From the NCBI RefSeq assembly GCF_017744045.1, contig NZ_JAGHRD010000002.1: a stretch of DNA of 64,000 nt. One strand, 5' to 3'. Each line of letters starts with the position of its first letter. Positions within the stretch are counted from its first letter, which is position 1. The translations under genes were made by a program, and so were the position numbers. Shown here piece by piece: positions 35,109 to 43,505 of the stretch. The DNA is from Pelagimonas sp017744045 (lineage in GTDB: Bacteria; Pseudomonadota; Alphaproteobacteria; Rhodobacterales; Rhodobacteraceae). Below the pieces are notes generated by a model, which saw only the letters and a list, made by a program, of their open reading frames with translations, made no database searches and was not told the DNA's origin.

Positions 35109-35612
35109 ATGAAAAAACCGATTTCCGTTCTTGTTGTTTCTATGCTGGTTCTGACCAGCTGTGGCGCGGTGCGCGACTCGGTGGTCAATCCGTTCAACTG
35201 GTTTGGGCGCAGCAAATCCGAGCCGGTTGTCACTGAGGCCAATGTCAATCCGTTGATCCCGAAACGGCGCGCTTCGATTTTCCGCAAGGAAAAGGATGAG
35301 AGCTATAAGGGTTGGGAGATCGCCGAGGTCACACAACTTCTGGTCGAACGCCGCCCAGGTGGCGCGATTGTGCGTGCTTCGGGTGTGACAGCGCAGCAAA
35401 ACGCGTTTGACGTCAAGCTTGTGCCTGTCAAGGAGCAAAGCAACGAAACCACGTTGACCTTTGCTTTCAAAGCGTTGCAGGCACGTGGTCCAGTTGGCAG
35501 CGAAGCTTCTCGGACGGTGACTGCAGCGATCTGGCTGACGGATAATCAGCTGGCCGGGATTCGCCAAATCCGTGTTGTGGCGGCAAATAACGCGCGCGTG
35601 TCGCGCCGGTAA
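35109..35612 (+). CDS. Outer-membrane or periplasmic lipoprotein of unknown function
   Basis: 167 residues from the ATG at 35109. The signal peptide ends in a lipobox, VLTSCGAV, with the acylated Cys near residue 18. The mature protein is basic and has a WFGRSKSEPVVTEANVNPLIPKR segment and IWLTDNQLAGIRQIRVVAANN at the end. No catalytic motif is seen. It resembles conserved hypothetical lipoproteins of Rhodobacterales. It converges on rnd with 16 bases between. Confidence 0.85.
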   Translation: MKKPISVLVVSMLVLTSCGAVRDSVVNPFNWFGRSKSEPVVTEANVNPLIPKRRASIFRKEKDESYKGWEIAEVTQLLVERRPGGAIVRASGVTAQQNAFDVKLVPVKEQSNETTLTFAFKALQARGPVGSEASRTVTAAIWLTDNQLAGIRQIRVVAANNARVSRR

Positions 35613-35628
35613 CCCGGCGCACCTGCCG

Positions 35629-36786
35629 TCAGGTTTCAATCACCACGACATTTTTGCCTTTGGCCGCCAAGGCAATTTCGCCTTGGCAGAGACGCAATGC
35701 GTCCTCCCCAAAGACTTCGCGGCGCCATCCGCGCAGGGCTGCGACGTCTCGCTCGCCGGATGCGATCAAGTCAAGGTCTGAAGCTGGAGCAATCAGTTTC
35801 GACGCCACGCCGTAGTTTTCGGTTTTGGCCTTCAACAGAACCCGCAGCAAATCCGCCAAAGCTGGATTGACCTGTTGCTTGTCCCGCTGTTTGGGCACCG
35901 TCGGCATTTGATCTGGAGGGCAGTTCAAGCCAGCTTTGATCGCTGCCAGAATACCTTCGGCAATGTCGCCCTTGCGGGCTTCGCGCAGCAAAAGCCGGGA
36001 CCGCCCCAAATCCTGCATTGTGGCAGGTTTCGTGGAGGCCAGCTCGACCAAGGCGTCATCCTTAAACACTCGATTGCGCGGGATATTTCTGGATTGGGCA
36101 TGGGATTCGCGAAACTGTGCCAAGGCCCGAACAACCGCAAGGAAGCGCACCGAATTGGAGCGGGTCTTGATCCGTTTCCAGGCCTCTTCCGGGCGTGTGA
36201 TATAGGTTTCGGGATCGATCAGGGTCGCGATTTCCTCGCCCACCCAACGGGCGCGTCCAGTTTCCTCCAACTTGCGCGAGAGGAACTCGTAAATCTGCCG
36301 CAGATGGGTTACATCCGCCAAGGCATAGGTCTTTTGCGCATCCGTCAGCGGGCGCCGCGACCAATCTGTAAAGCGCGAGCTTTTGTCGAGCTGCTGTTTT
36401 GCGATACGTTTGACCAGTGTCTCGTACCCGACCTGTTCGCCAAAACCACATACCATGGCCGCCACTTGCGTATCGAACAAAGGTTTTGGAATAACACCAT
36501 GATCAATATAGAAAATCTCTAGATCCTGACGCGCGGCGTGAAAGACTTTGACCGTGTTTTCATCGCGAAACAGATCCAGCAGCGGATCCAGTGACAAGCC
36601 ATCAACCAAAGGATCCACCAGCACCGCATCCTCGACCTTGTCCCCCGGCAAAGCCAATTGGATCAGGCAGAGTTTAGAGTAATACGTGCGTTCGCGAAGA
36701 AACTCCGTATCAACCGTAATATAGGGTTGGCCTTTGGCGCGGTCGCAAAAAGCGGCGAGGTCCTGGGTCGTGCTGATCGTCTGCAT
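35629..36786 (-). CDS. rnd: Ribonuclease D
   Basis: 385 residues. The DEDD exonuclease motif I is YITVDTEFLRERTYYSKLCL near the start; motif II is in VKVFHAARQDLEIFY and motif III in YALADVTHLRQIYEFL. An HRDC-like domain follows (about 210-290; RRPLTDAQKTYA precedes it). It trims the 3' ends of structured RNAs such as tRNA precursors. It lies downstream of purN on the same strand, 103 bases apart. Confidence 0.95.
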   Translation of the reverse strand: MQTISTTQDLAAFCDRAKGQPYITVDTEFLRERTYYSKLCLIQLALPGDKVEDAVLVDPLVDGLSLDPLLDLFRDENTVKVFHAARQDLEIFYIDHGVIPKPLFDTQVAAMVCGFGEQVGYETLVKRIAKQQLDKSSRFTDWSRRPLTDAQKTYALADVTHLRQIYEFLSRKLEETGRARWVGEEIATLIDPETYITRPEEAWKRIKTRSNSVRFLAVVRALAQFRESHAQSRNIPRNRVFKDDALVELASTKPATMQDLGRSRLLLREARKGDIAEGILAAIKAGLNCPPDQMPTVPKQRDKQQVNPALADLLRVLLKAKTENYGVASKLIAPASDLDLIASGERDVAALRGWRREVFGEDALRLCQGEIALAAKGKNVVVIET

Positions 36787-36889
36787 GCGCAGCCTTTTCT
36801 TTGTTGTCTTTTCTATTTGGCGCGAGTTTTCAGACAGCTAACCCTGTGGCGCGCGAAAACACAACCCAAACGGCGCGCCAATTCGGAAT

Positions 36890-37480
36890 TTAAGGCAGTA
36901 AAACCGGTGTCTTATCGCCAACCGCAAAGCGGCGCAGCACCGCTGGATAGAGTTTGTGTTCTTGCACCAAAACCCGTGCGGCCAGATCATCAGGCGTGTC
37001 GCCTGCTGTGATCGGCACCCGCGCCTGTCCAAGGATCGGGCCACCATCAAGTTCAGCCGTGACCTCGTGTACGCTGCAACCGGCCTCTTTGTCCCCGGCC
37101 TCAATCGCGCGCGCATGGGTGTGCAGCCCTTTGTATTTGGGCAGTAAAGATGGGTGAATGTTCAGCACGCGACCGGCGTAATGGGTCACGAATTCTTCGG
37201 TCAGAATACGCATGAACCCGGCCAGCGCCAGAATGTCGGGCGCGTAAGGGTCAATGACCGAAATCAGTTTTCTTTCAAACCCTTCGCGGTCGCCTTTAAA
37301 GTTGCGATGATCAACAACTTCGGTCGCAATTCCCATCTGCGCAGCCTTGGCCAGACCACCGGCATCGGGATTGTTCGACAAGACCAAAACCGGGCGCGCC
37401 GGATGATCATCGCGCATGTCCTCGGCAAGGCGAACCATATTGGATCCGCCCCCCGAAATCAGGATAGCGACCCGCTTCAT
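36890..37480 (-). CDS. purN: Phosphoribosylglycinamide formyltransferase
   Basis: 196 residues. It begins KRVAILISGGGSNMVRLAED and has the catalytic block LAGFMRILTEEFVTHYAGRVLNIHPSLLPKYKG with the Asn-His-Asp region (HPSLLPKY; VHEVTAELDGGPILGQ). It transfers the formyl group of 10-formyltetrahydrofolate to GAR, the third step of purine synthesis. Its start overlaps the purM stop by ATGA. Confidence 0.96.
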   Translation of the reverse strand: MKRVAILISGGGSNMVRLAEDMRDDHPARPVLVLSNNPDAGGLAKAAQMGIATEVVDHRNFKGDREGFERKLISVIDPYAPDILALAGFMRILTEEFVTHYAGRVLNIHPSLLPKYKGLHTHARAIEAGDKEAGCSVHEVTAELDGGPILGQARVPITAGDTPDDLAARVLVQEHKLYPAVLRRFAVGDKTPVLLP

Positions 37481-38523
37481 GCAAGGGTTCCGCTATAGGA
37501 CACCCCTTCGCCCGGAACGACGCGGCCCAGACGCGCGACGGTTTCGCCTGCGTCGCTCAGCAGAGTTTCCAGCGCATCCGCCTGCTCGGCATCCACGGCC
37601 AGGACCATGCCCATACCACAATTGAATGTCTTGAGCATTTCAGCGGTTTCGATCCCGCCGGTCTCTTGCATCCACTTGAAAACAGGTGGCAGGCTCCAGG
37701 CGCTGAGATCTATCTCGGCCCCCAGACCTTCGGGCAGAACGCGCGGCAGGTTTTCGGTCAGCCCGCCGCCGGTGATATGGGCCAAAGCATGCACACCGCC
37801 CGCGCGGATCGCCGCAAGGCATTGTTTTACATAAAGTCGTGTAGGCGTCAGCAAGGCTGCGCCCAGCGATCCTTCACCCCAAGGGCAGTCGGCATCCCAG
37901 CCAAGCCCCGAGACCTCGACCAGCTTACGCACAAGCGAGTAGCCGTTGGAATGAACGCCGTCAGATCCAAGGCCCAGCAAAACGTCGCCCTCTTTGACAC
38001 CTGCGGGCAATGCGGTGCCACGCTCCATCGCGCCAACCGAGAACCCGGCCAGATCGAAATCCCCTGCCGGATACATGCCCGGCATTTCCGCGGTTTCGCC
38101 ACCAATCAGCGCACAGCCGGACAAAACGCAGCCCTCGGCTATGCCTTCGACGACGCGCGCGGCGGTGTCTGTATCCAGCTTGCCGGTCGCAAAGTAATCG
38201 AGGAAAAACAGTGGTTCCGCGCCCTGGCACACCAGATCATTGACGCACATGGCAACCAGATCGATGCCAACCCCGTCTACATGACCTGTATCAATGGCAA
38301 TCCGCAGCTTGGTGCCGACGCCATCGGTGGCCCCAACAAGGATCGGATCATTGTAACCGGCATCCTTGAGATCAAAGAGAGCGCCAAAGCCGCCAAGTCC
38401 GCTCATCACGCCGGAGCGGTTGGTGCGTTTTGCAGCCGGTTTGATCCGCTCGACCAAGGCATTGCCTGCGTCAATATCCACGCCTGCCTCTGCATAGGTC
38501 AGCCCGTTCTTACCATCGCTCAT
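37477..38523 (-). CDS. purM: Phosphoribosylformylglycinamidine cyclo-ligase
   Basis: 348 residues from the ATG at 38523 with AGGGGA five bases before it. Markers are LTYAEAGVDIDAGNALVERI, GGFGALFDLK, PILVGATDGVGTKLRIAID, the MCVNDLVCQGAEPLFFLDYF block and HITGGGLTENLPRVLP. It closes the imidazole ring to give AIR in purine synthesis. It forms a two-gene unit with purN. Confidence 0.97.
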   Translation of the reverse strand: MSDGKNGLTYAEAGVDIDAGNALVERIKPAAKRTNRSGVMSGLGGFGALFDLKDAGYNDPILVGATDGVGTKLRIAIDTGHVDGVGIDLVAMCVNDLVCQGAEPLFFLDYFATGKLDTDTAARVVEGIAEGCVLSGCALIGGETAEMPGMYPAGDFDLAGFSVGAMERGTALPAGVKEGDVLLGLGSDGVHSNGYSLVRKLVEVSGLGWDADCPWGEGSLGAALLTPTRLYVKQCLAAIRAGGVHALAHITGGGLTENLPRVLPEGLGAEIDLSAWSLPPVFKWMQETGGIETAEMLKTFNCGMGMVLAVDAEQADALETLLSDAGETVARLGRVVPGEGVSYSGTLA

Positions 38524-38665
38524 AGCGGTCCCCTTGATCGAGATATCGTCTGAAACGCCCGCATTTGCAGGCTTTGCGCCGCGATAGCCCATCCGCCGCC
38601 ACACTTCAATGTCTGGCCATGTCGCAACCGGAATTTATCCCACACTTCGCGCCGAAGTTGACGGC

Positions 38666-38693
38666 TTGACGCCGGTTACCGGTCTGATACGTA
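38666..38693 (+). promoter_or_regulatory. Possible promoter of the CAT-anticodon tRNA
   Basis: TTGACG (38666-38671) and TACGTA (38688-38693) are 16 bases apart, ending 12 bases before the tRNA. The -10 match is poor, so this is tentative. Confidence 0.3.
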
Positions 38694-38705
38694 AAGCGAT
38701 ACGGT

Positions 38706-38782
38706 GGGCCTGTAGCTCAATTGGTTAGAGCAGGGTGCTCATAACGCCTTGGTTGGGGGTTCAAGTCCCTCCGGGCCTACCA
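38706..38782 (+). tRNA. tRNA with CAT anticodon, probably tRNA-Ile2 (lysidine-modified)
   Basis: 77 bases from GGGCCTG to TACCA, CCA encoded. The acceptor stem is GGGCCTG/CGGGCCT, the D-arm is GCTC/GAGC, the anticodon stem GGGTG/CGCCT encloses CTCATAA (anticodon CAT), and the T-loop is GTTCAAGTC. The body is unlike initiator tRNA (no three G-C pairs ending the anticodon stem). The CTTGGT variable region recalls Ile2 rather than elongator Met, so Ile2 is preferred. A run of eight T follows (38784-38791). Confidence 0.88.
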
Positions 38783-38985
38783 GTTTTTTTTCATATTGCT
38801 GGACTTTTTGCGGGGTATCTATTTCCTCGCTGATCCGGCAGACCTGTTCCTATGGTAAGTAAATGGGTGCCCCTGACACTGCACGGACTGTGAACCGGAC
38901 TTTTCCAAACACCGATTTTCACAAATCGAAATCCCCCAAAAGACCTACAGCCGACACGCTGCATAACACTTTTTGCCTGCGCAAT

Positions 38986-39014
38986 TTGACAAAAAACAAA
39001 ATCCTATGATTACT
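38986..39014 (+). promoter_or_regulatory. Probable promoter of the Hint-domain gene
   Basis: A perfect -35 TTGACA (38986-38991) is 17 bases from ATTACT (39009-39014), 28 bases before the ATG at 39043. The upstream 38783-38985 stretch holds no gene. It has one small dyad, CGATTT-TCAC-AAATCG (38913-38928), and is richer in A+T than its surroundings. Confidence 0.45.
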
Positions 39015-39042
39015 TTCATTATTGAAGTGGGGGATTTTTATT

Positions 39043-40563
39043 ATGGCAACAATTGTTGTGACGACGACGGCTGACACCGTCGCAGCTGACGGGCTGACAT
39101 CACTGCGCGAAGCGGTACAAATGGCGAATAGTGGTGATGAAATTCAGTTGGCTGGAGACACGTATTCGCTGACTGCGGGTGATTTGACCATCAGCAACGA
39201 CATCACAATCCTTGCGGGCGGCGGTTCAACGATATCTGGTTCAAGCGATATTGTAGTGGCGTCTGGCGGCGATCTTCATCTGGACGGCACGTCAGGTATG
39301 ACGGTTTCAACCGATATCACGGTGAACGCCGCGGGGACATTTTCAACAGATTCAGTCGCTCTTTCTGGGACACTGGGAAATAGTGGAACGACCACACTCG
39401 ACAACAGCGACGTTTTTGGCGCTGTGACGTCGAACAGTGGTACGTTTACAGCGACAGACACAGAATTCTCTGCTCAGGTATCTGTCAATTCTGGCACAGC
39501 CACTTTGAACGAATCTACTGTTACCGGTGTAACAACGGGCCCCGGCATTTCGGTTTCAGGTGGCACAGCCAACCTAACCAATGTGACAATCGAAGGAGGA
39601 ACGGATGTCGGCCTCAGCGTTCTGGGCGGAACCGCAACTCTGTTTCATACAACGATCACCGGAAACGACGGCGGGATTACGAATTTCGGGACAATCAACA
39701 TTGGAACAACAATCGTTGTTGGCAACACAAATTCTGGCGGAGTAGAAATCGATGATAGGGGAGCAATAATCGACAATGGCGGGAACGTTCTGTCCGGAAG
39801 TGCCAGCGATGTTTTTGCCAGTGTCGATGGCGGCACCGGCGGTGGGGCCTTGGCCAGTAATGGCGGGCCGGTTCAGACCGTTGCCCTCTTGCTCAGCCCA
39901 ACCAATCCAGCACTTGATGTTGCGGTCAGTGGCATCAACGATGCGCGAGACGATCCGAGGTTTGACTATGCAGGCGTCGGAAATGACGGCATGGGGTTTG
40001 CCGATGCAGGTGCGTTCGAGCTAAGCTGCTTTGCCGAAGGAACTTGGATCAAAACGCTGGAGGGTACATGTTTGGTAGAGAACCTAGCCGTCGGTGACCT
40101 CGTCGAAACACAGGACGGTCGGGCAGTTCCTGTTATTTGGATCGGTTACCAACATATCAACTCCGCCCGCGCCTTCGATCCTGCAGTTGCGCCTGTTAGG
40201 ATATCCGCGTACGCTTTGGGGGAATTCCCTGACCGAGACCTTACTATAACAGCCGACCACGCGCTTGTTGTCGGGGAATTTCTGATCAACGCGAGCTGTC
40301 TTATCGGCCTGCCAGGCATCAATTGGGCTCCGCCCGCTTCGCGGACGTTTTTTCACATAGAAACGGAGGCTCATGAGGTTTTGATTGCAAATGGCGCACC
40401 GGCCGAGAGCTTTTGCGACTATGGAAATCGCTCTGCCTTTGACAATGCAGCCGAAGCCCAACCTCGGATCATGCCCGAACTGGCCCTAACCCGTATTTGC
40501 TCCAAAAGGCTTTTGCCACAGAGTTTACGACAGCAAATAGTTGCAAGGCGGGAGCGCGCGTAA
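39043..40563 (+). CDS. Secreted beta-helix protein with C-terminal Hint domain
   Basis: 506 residues from the ATG at 39043 (GTGGGGG upstream). The start TTTADTVAADGLTSLREAVQMAN is the CSLREAI-type motif seen before right-handed beta-helix proteins. Repetitive Gly/Ser/Thr strands follow to about residue 315 (SGTLGNSGTTTLDNSDVFG and similar). A Hint_2 domain starts at Cys329 (LSCFAEGTWIKTLEGTCLVENL), with TITADHALVV containing the conserved Hint His. No Sec signal is visible. Hint domains can cleave or splice the peptide bond before the Cys. The gene is richer in A+T and Thr/Ser codons than its neighbours. Confidence 0.82.
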   Translation: MATIVVTTTADTVAADGLTSLREAVQMANSGDEIQLAGDTYSLTAGDLTISNDITILAGGGSTISGSSDIVVASGGDLHLDGTSGMTVSTDITVNAAGTFSTDSVALSGTLGNSGTTTLDNSDVFGAVTSNSGTFTATDTEFSAQVSVNSGTATLNESTVTGVTTGPGISVSGGTANLTNVTIEGGTDVGLSVLGGTATLFHTTITGNDGGITNFGTINIGTTIVVGNTNSGGVEIDDRGAIIDNGGNVLSGSASDVFASVDGGTGGGALASNGGPVQTVALLLSPTNPALDVAVSGINDARDDPRFDYAGVGNDGMGFADAGAFELSCFAEGTWIKTLEGTCLVENLAVGDLVETQDGRAVPVIWIGYQHINSARAFDPAVAPVRISAYALGEFPDRDLTITADHALVVGEFLINASCLIGLPGINWAPPASRTFFHIETEAHEVLIANGAPAESFCDYGNRSAFDNAAEAQPRIMPELALTRICSKRLLPQSLRQQIVARRERA

Positions 40564-40598
40564 CGCGACTTTCATTGGAGCAGCAATTGAGCCTTGTC

Positions 40599-41351
40599 TT
40601 ACAAAAGCAAAGACAAAGCCAGCCAGCCAGCGCATTCGGCGGCCAGTTGTACGGCGCCCAGCACATCCCCGGTTTGGCCGCCAATCAAACGTTTGGCTTG
40701 GTATCTCAGGGCAAGCGCGGCGCATAGCATGGCGGTCAGGACGATGAACCCCTGTGTTCCCAATGTCAAAACGCTGGCCAAGGCGATTGCGAATCCGACC
40801 AGTGGCCGCCATCCGCCGCGTTCGTGGGCGCTGTGACCCATGCCATCGCTGCGCGCCGGTGACAGCGTTTCCTGAACCAGCAACATGCAGCCACGGCTGG
40901 CGGCCATCATCGCCAGCAAAGGCCAAAGCACCTGACCCGCCGCAAAAACCGCCAACATCGCTTGCGCCTTGAGCGCCAATGTCAGGCCAAGCGCCAGCAC
41001 GCCATAGCTGCCAATCCGGCTGTCGCGCATGATTTCGAGACGGTGCTTTTTGTCGCGCCCTCCGCCAAGCCCATCAGCCAGATCCGCCATGCCGTCTTCG
41101 TGCATGGCACCGGTCAACAACACGCCAATCGCCACCACCAAAAGCGCGGTGATGCCTGGGTGAAACCCCAGAAACGCCGCGCCGCTGGCAAACAAGGCCA
41201 TCACCAGACCAAGCCCCAAACCAATAACCGGATAGGCCCATCGCGCATCAGGCAGGCTGGGAAACGGCTCACGCAGCGTGCCCATTGGCACACGCGTCAG
41301 CAACATGCCCGCCAGTCTCAGCTCTTGCAGGCGGCGGGCAAAGGGGGTCAT
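40599..41351 (-). CDS. cobS: Adenosylcobinamide-GDP ribazoletransferase (cobalamin synthase)
   Basis: 250 residues, polytopic membrane protein. The motif GAMHEDGMADLADGLGGGRD, followed by KKHRLEIMRDSRIGSYG, is the acidic active-site region of the CobS/CobV family. It joins the activated lower ligand (alpha-ribazole) to adenosyl-GDP-cobinamide, the last main step to adenosylcobalamin. It overlaps cobT by ATGA at 41348-41351. Also named cobV in Pseudomonas denitrificans nomenclature. Confidence 0.95.
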   Translation of the reverse strand: MTPFARRLQELRLAGMLLTRVPMGTLREPFPSLPDARWAYPVIGLGLGLVMALFASGAAFLGFHPGITALLVVAIGVLLTGAMHEDGMADLADGLGGGRDKKHRLEIMRDSRIGSYGVLALGLTLALKAQAMLAVFAAGQVLWPLLAMMAASRGCMLLVQETLSPARSDGMGHSAHERGGWRPLVGFAIALASVLTLGTQGFIVLTAMLCAALALRYQAKRLIGGQTGDVLGAVQLAAECAGWLALSLLL

Positions 41352-42364
41352 GCGTCAGACACTCCGGCTTCGGCAAAGGTGGCCATCCCGTTGTGGCAGG
41401 CCAGGGCGCTGCGCAAAATGCCCAAGGCCAACGCGGCACCAGAGCCTTCGCCAAGGCGCATTTCAAAGTCCAGAACAGGGCTTTTGTTCATGGCAAACAA
41501 TAGCTTTTGATGGCCGGGTTCAACGCTGCGATGGCCGACAAGGCAGTGGTCAAGCAAGCTTGGGTCAACAGCGAAAAGTGGGGCGGTCGCCGCCGTGCAA
41601 ATATAGCCATCCAGCAGAACCGGAATGCGCGCGGCGCGCGCGGCAAGAACCGCTCCGCAGATCGCGGCCTGTTCGCGCCCGCCCAAGGTGCTTAGTATCT
41701 CCAGCCCATTGGCATCACCATGCAAGTCGACAGCGCGTTCAACAACATCCACCTTACGCTTGACGCCTTCGTCATCTGACCCAGTCCCGCGACCCACCCA
41801 GTCCAGAGCGGTCCCGCCAAAGACCGCATGGGCCAAGGCCGCGGCCACTGTGGAATTCCCAATGCCCATCTCGCCAAGAATCAGAATGTCAGCATCCAGA
41901 TCCACCGCAGCGGCCCCGGCATTGATCGCACTCAGTGTCTCCTCGGCAGACATGGCCGGATGCGCTGTGAAATCCCGGGTCGGCTTGTCCAGGTCCAAGG
42001 CGATGACCGACAAATCCGCGCCATTGGCCTGACAAAGCTGGTTGATCGCCGCGCCACCGGCTTCGAAATTGGCGACCATTTGCACGGTCACCTCTTGTGG
42101 GAACGGGTTTACGCCTTGCGCACAGACGCCGTGGTTTCCCGCAAAAACAAGCGCTTGCGCCTTGTTGATTACTGGCTTTTCGACGCCTTGCCAACCGGCC
42201 ATAAAGATCGCCAATTCTTCAAGGCGACCCAAGGCACCGGGGGGTTTGGTCAGGCTATCCTGGCGCGCACGGGCGGCGTCAGCGGCGGCATTGTCGACCT
42301 GAGGCAGATCGGCAACCTTGTCTTTCAACGCATCCAACGCCGTCAGTTCAAATTTCGATGTCAT
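41348..42364 (-). CDS. cobT: Nicotinate-nucleotide-dimethylbenzimidazole phosphoribosyltransferase
   Basis: 338 residues. Family markers are ALVFAGNHGVCAQGVNPFPQ, VTVQMVANFEAGGAAINQLC, ILGEMGIGNSTVAAAL and PVLLDGYICTAATAPL. It activates dimethylbenzimidazole to alpha-ribazole phosphate. The product of bluB, coded 4 kb away, is its substrate. It overlaps cobU by 17 bases at its start and cobS by four at its end. The name cobU is used for this gene in the P. denitrificans scheme. Confidence 0.96.
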   Translation of the reverse strand: MTSKFELTALDALKDKVADLPQVDNAAADAARARQDSLTKPPGALGRLEELAIFMAGWQGVEKPVINKAQALVFAGNHGVCAQGVNPFPQEVTVQMVANFEAGGAAINQLCQANGADLSVIALDLDKPTRDFTAHPAMSAEETLSAINAGAAAVDLDADILILGEMGIGNSTVAAALAHAVFGGTALDWVGRGTGSDDEGVKRKVDVVERAVDLHGDANGLEILSTLGGREQAAICGAVLAARAARIPVLLDGYICTAATAPLFAVDPSLLDHCLVGHRSVEPGHQKLLFAMNKSPVLDFEMRLGEGSGAALALGILRSALACHNGMATFAEAGVSDA

Positions 42365-42884
42365 TGGGTTTCACCTTCATTGGATAGCCAGCCACGGCGA
42401 GATACAGTTCCTCGCAGGCCTGGGCAATGATCTGATTGACGCGGCCAGCCTCATCACGAAACCGGCGCGCCAGCGCGTTTTCGGGGACGATGCCGCCGCC
42501 CACTTCGTTTGTGACCAAGACCACAGGGGCGGTTTGGGTTGTGATGACCTGAGCAAGCGCGCGCGCCTCGGCCTCGATCTCACGCTCATGATGCATCATG
42601 TTGGACACCCATAGGGTCAGGCAATCCAGCAGGCGCGGCCCCTGCCCGTCTGTGTCGCGCAAGGCCTGTGCAACGTTCAAAGGTTCCGCCACAGTGCGCC
42701 ATTCCGGCCCGCGCCGTTCCTGATGCAAGGCGATGCGATCTTCCATCTCGGCGTCAAAGGCTTGGGCCGTGGCGATATAGACCGGCGGCAACCGGGTTTC
42801 AGCGGCCAAACGTTCGGTAATACGCTCGGCAATGACGCTTTTCCCTGATCGGGCCCCGCCGGTTATCAGTATCGACTTGCTCAT
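42348..42884 (-). CDS. cobU: Bifunctional adenosylcobinamide kinase / cobinamide-phosphate guanylyltransferase
   Basis: 178 residues from the ATG at 42884. The P-loop is SILITGGARSGKSVIAERI at the N-terminus. LHQERRGPEWRTVAEP contains the His that carries GMP, then LDCLTLWVSNM, and the end VTNEVGGGIVPENALARRFR, all as in CobU/CobP. It phosphorylates adenosylcobinamide and adds GMP. It is the first gene of the leftward unit, 51 bases from the divergent phosphatase start. Also called cobP. Confidence 0.96.
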   Translation of the reverse strand: MSKSILITGGARSGKSVIAERITERLAAETRLPPVYIATAQAFDAEMEDRIALHQERRGPEWRTVAEPLNVAQALRDTDGQGPRLLDCLTLWVSNMMHHEREIEAEARALAQVITTQTAPVVLVTNEVGGGIVPENALARRFRDEAGRVNQIIAQACEELYLAVAGYPMKVKPNDIEI

Positions 42885-42935
42885 GGCGCTATGAAAAAGC
42901 AGAAACACAGCGCGAGCGAAAGAGGAATAACGACA

Positions 42936-43505
42936 GTGCAAGACCATGTCGCGACAGAGATCTTTTTGATACGGCATGCGCCTGTCATTCCGGATGGTCG
43001 TGTTTATGGTCGCCGCGATATTGCGGCGGATTGCAGTGATTCCGATCATTTTGCGCGGCTGCGCTCTGCTTTACCGAGCATGGACCGCGTTCTTTCCAGC
43101 CCGGCGCAACGTTGCATTGAAACAAGTGCTGCCATCTGGCCCGATGCAAAACCCGTGTTGGAACCGGCTTTGTGGGAACAGGATCTGGGTGATTGGGAGG
43201 GGCAGCCCTATGCCAACCTACCCGATCTCGGACCGATGGATGGACCAGACTTGGCATCATTTGCGCCCCCAAATGGCGAAAGCTTTCTGGATGTCTGTGC
43301 GCGGGTAGACCCGGTTTTAGCCGATCTGCCCCCGGGCAAGACCGCGATTGTCGCCCATGCAGGCAGTATCCGCGCCGCGCTTTCGGTTGCCTTGGGCGGT
43401 GTGCCCACAGCGCTGCGCTTTGATATTGCAAACCTGTCAGTGACCCGCGTCACGAAACTACAAGGGGGCGTTTTCTGCATCAATGACGTCAATCGCTGCA
43501 TATGA
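42936..43505 (+). CDS. cobC: Histidine phosphatase family protein, probable alpha-ribazole-phosphate phosphatase
   Basis: 189 residues from GTG at 42936 (AGAGGA nine bases upstream); an ATG at 42891 in frame lacks a site. The catalytic motif is IFLIRHAPVIPDGRVYG: RHA replaces the more usual RHG, as in the Rhodobacteraceae branch. The second His is in AIVAHAGSIRAALSVALGG. Position between cobU and the linker genes supports removal of the phosphate from alpha-ribazole phosphate or cobalamin phosphate. It overlaps the kinase gene by ATGA. Confidence 0.82.
   Translation: MQDHVATEIFLIRHAPVIPDGRVYGRRDIAADCSDSDHFARLRSALPSMDRVLSSPAQRCIETSAAIWPDAKPVLEPALWEQDLGDWEGQPYANLPDLGPMDGPDLASFAPPNGESFLDVCARVDPVLADLPPGKTAIVAHAGSIRAALSVALGGVPTALRFDIANLSVTRVTKLQGGVFCINDVNRCI

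Noticed and set aside
38706..38782. Initiator or elongator tRNA-Met for the CAT-anticodon tRNA
   Set aside because: The three G-C pairs at the base of the initiator anticodon stem are absent, and the body and variable region resemble tRNA-Ile2. A tRNA classifier (tRNAscan-SE/TFAM) would settle it.
38783..40563. Integrated genomic island at the tRNA gene
   Set aside because: No integrase and no repeat of the tRNA 3' end was seen downstream. The A+T-rich Hint gene alone is not enough.
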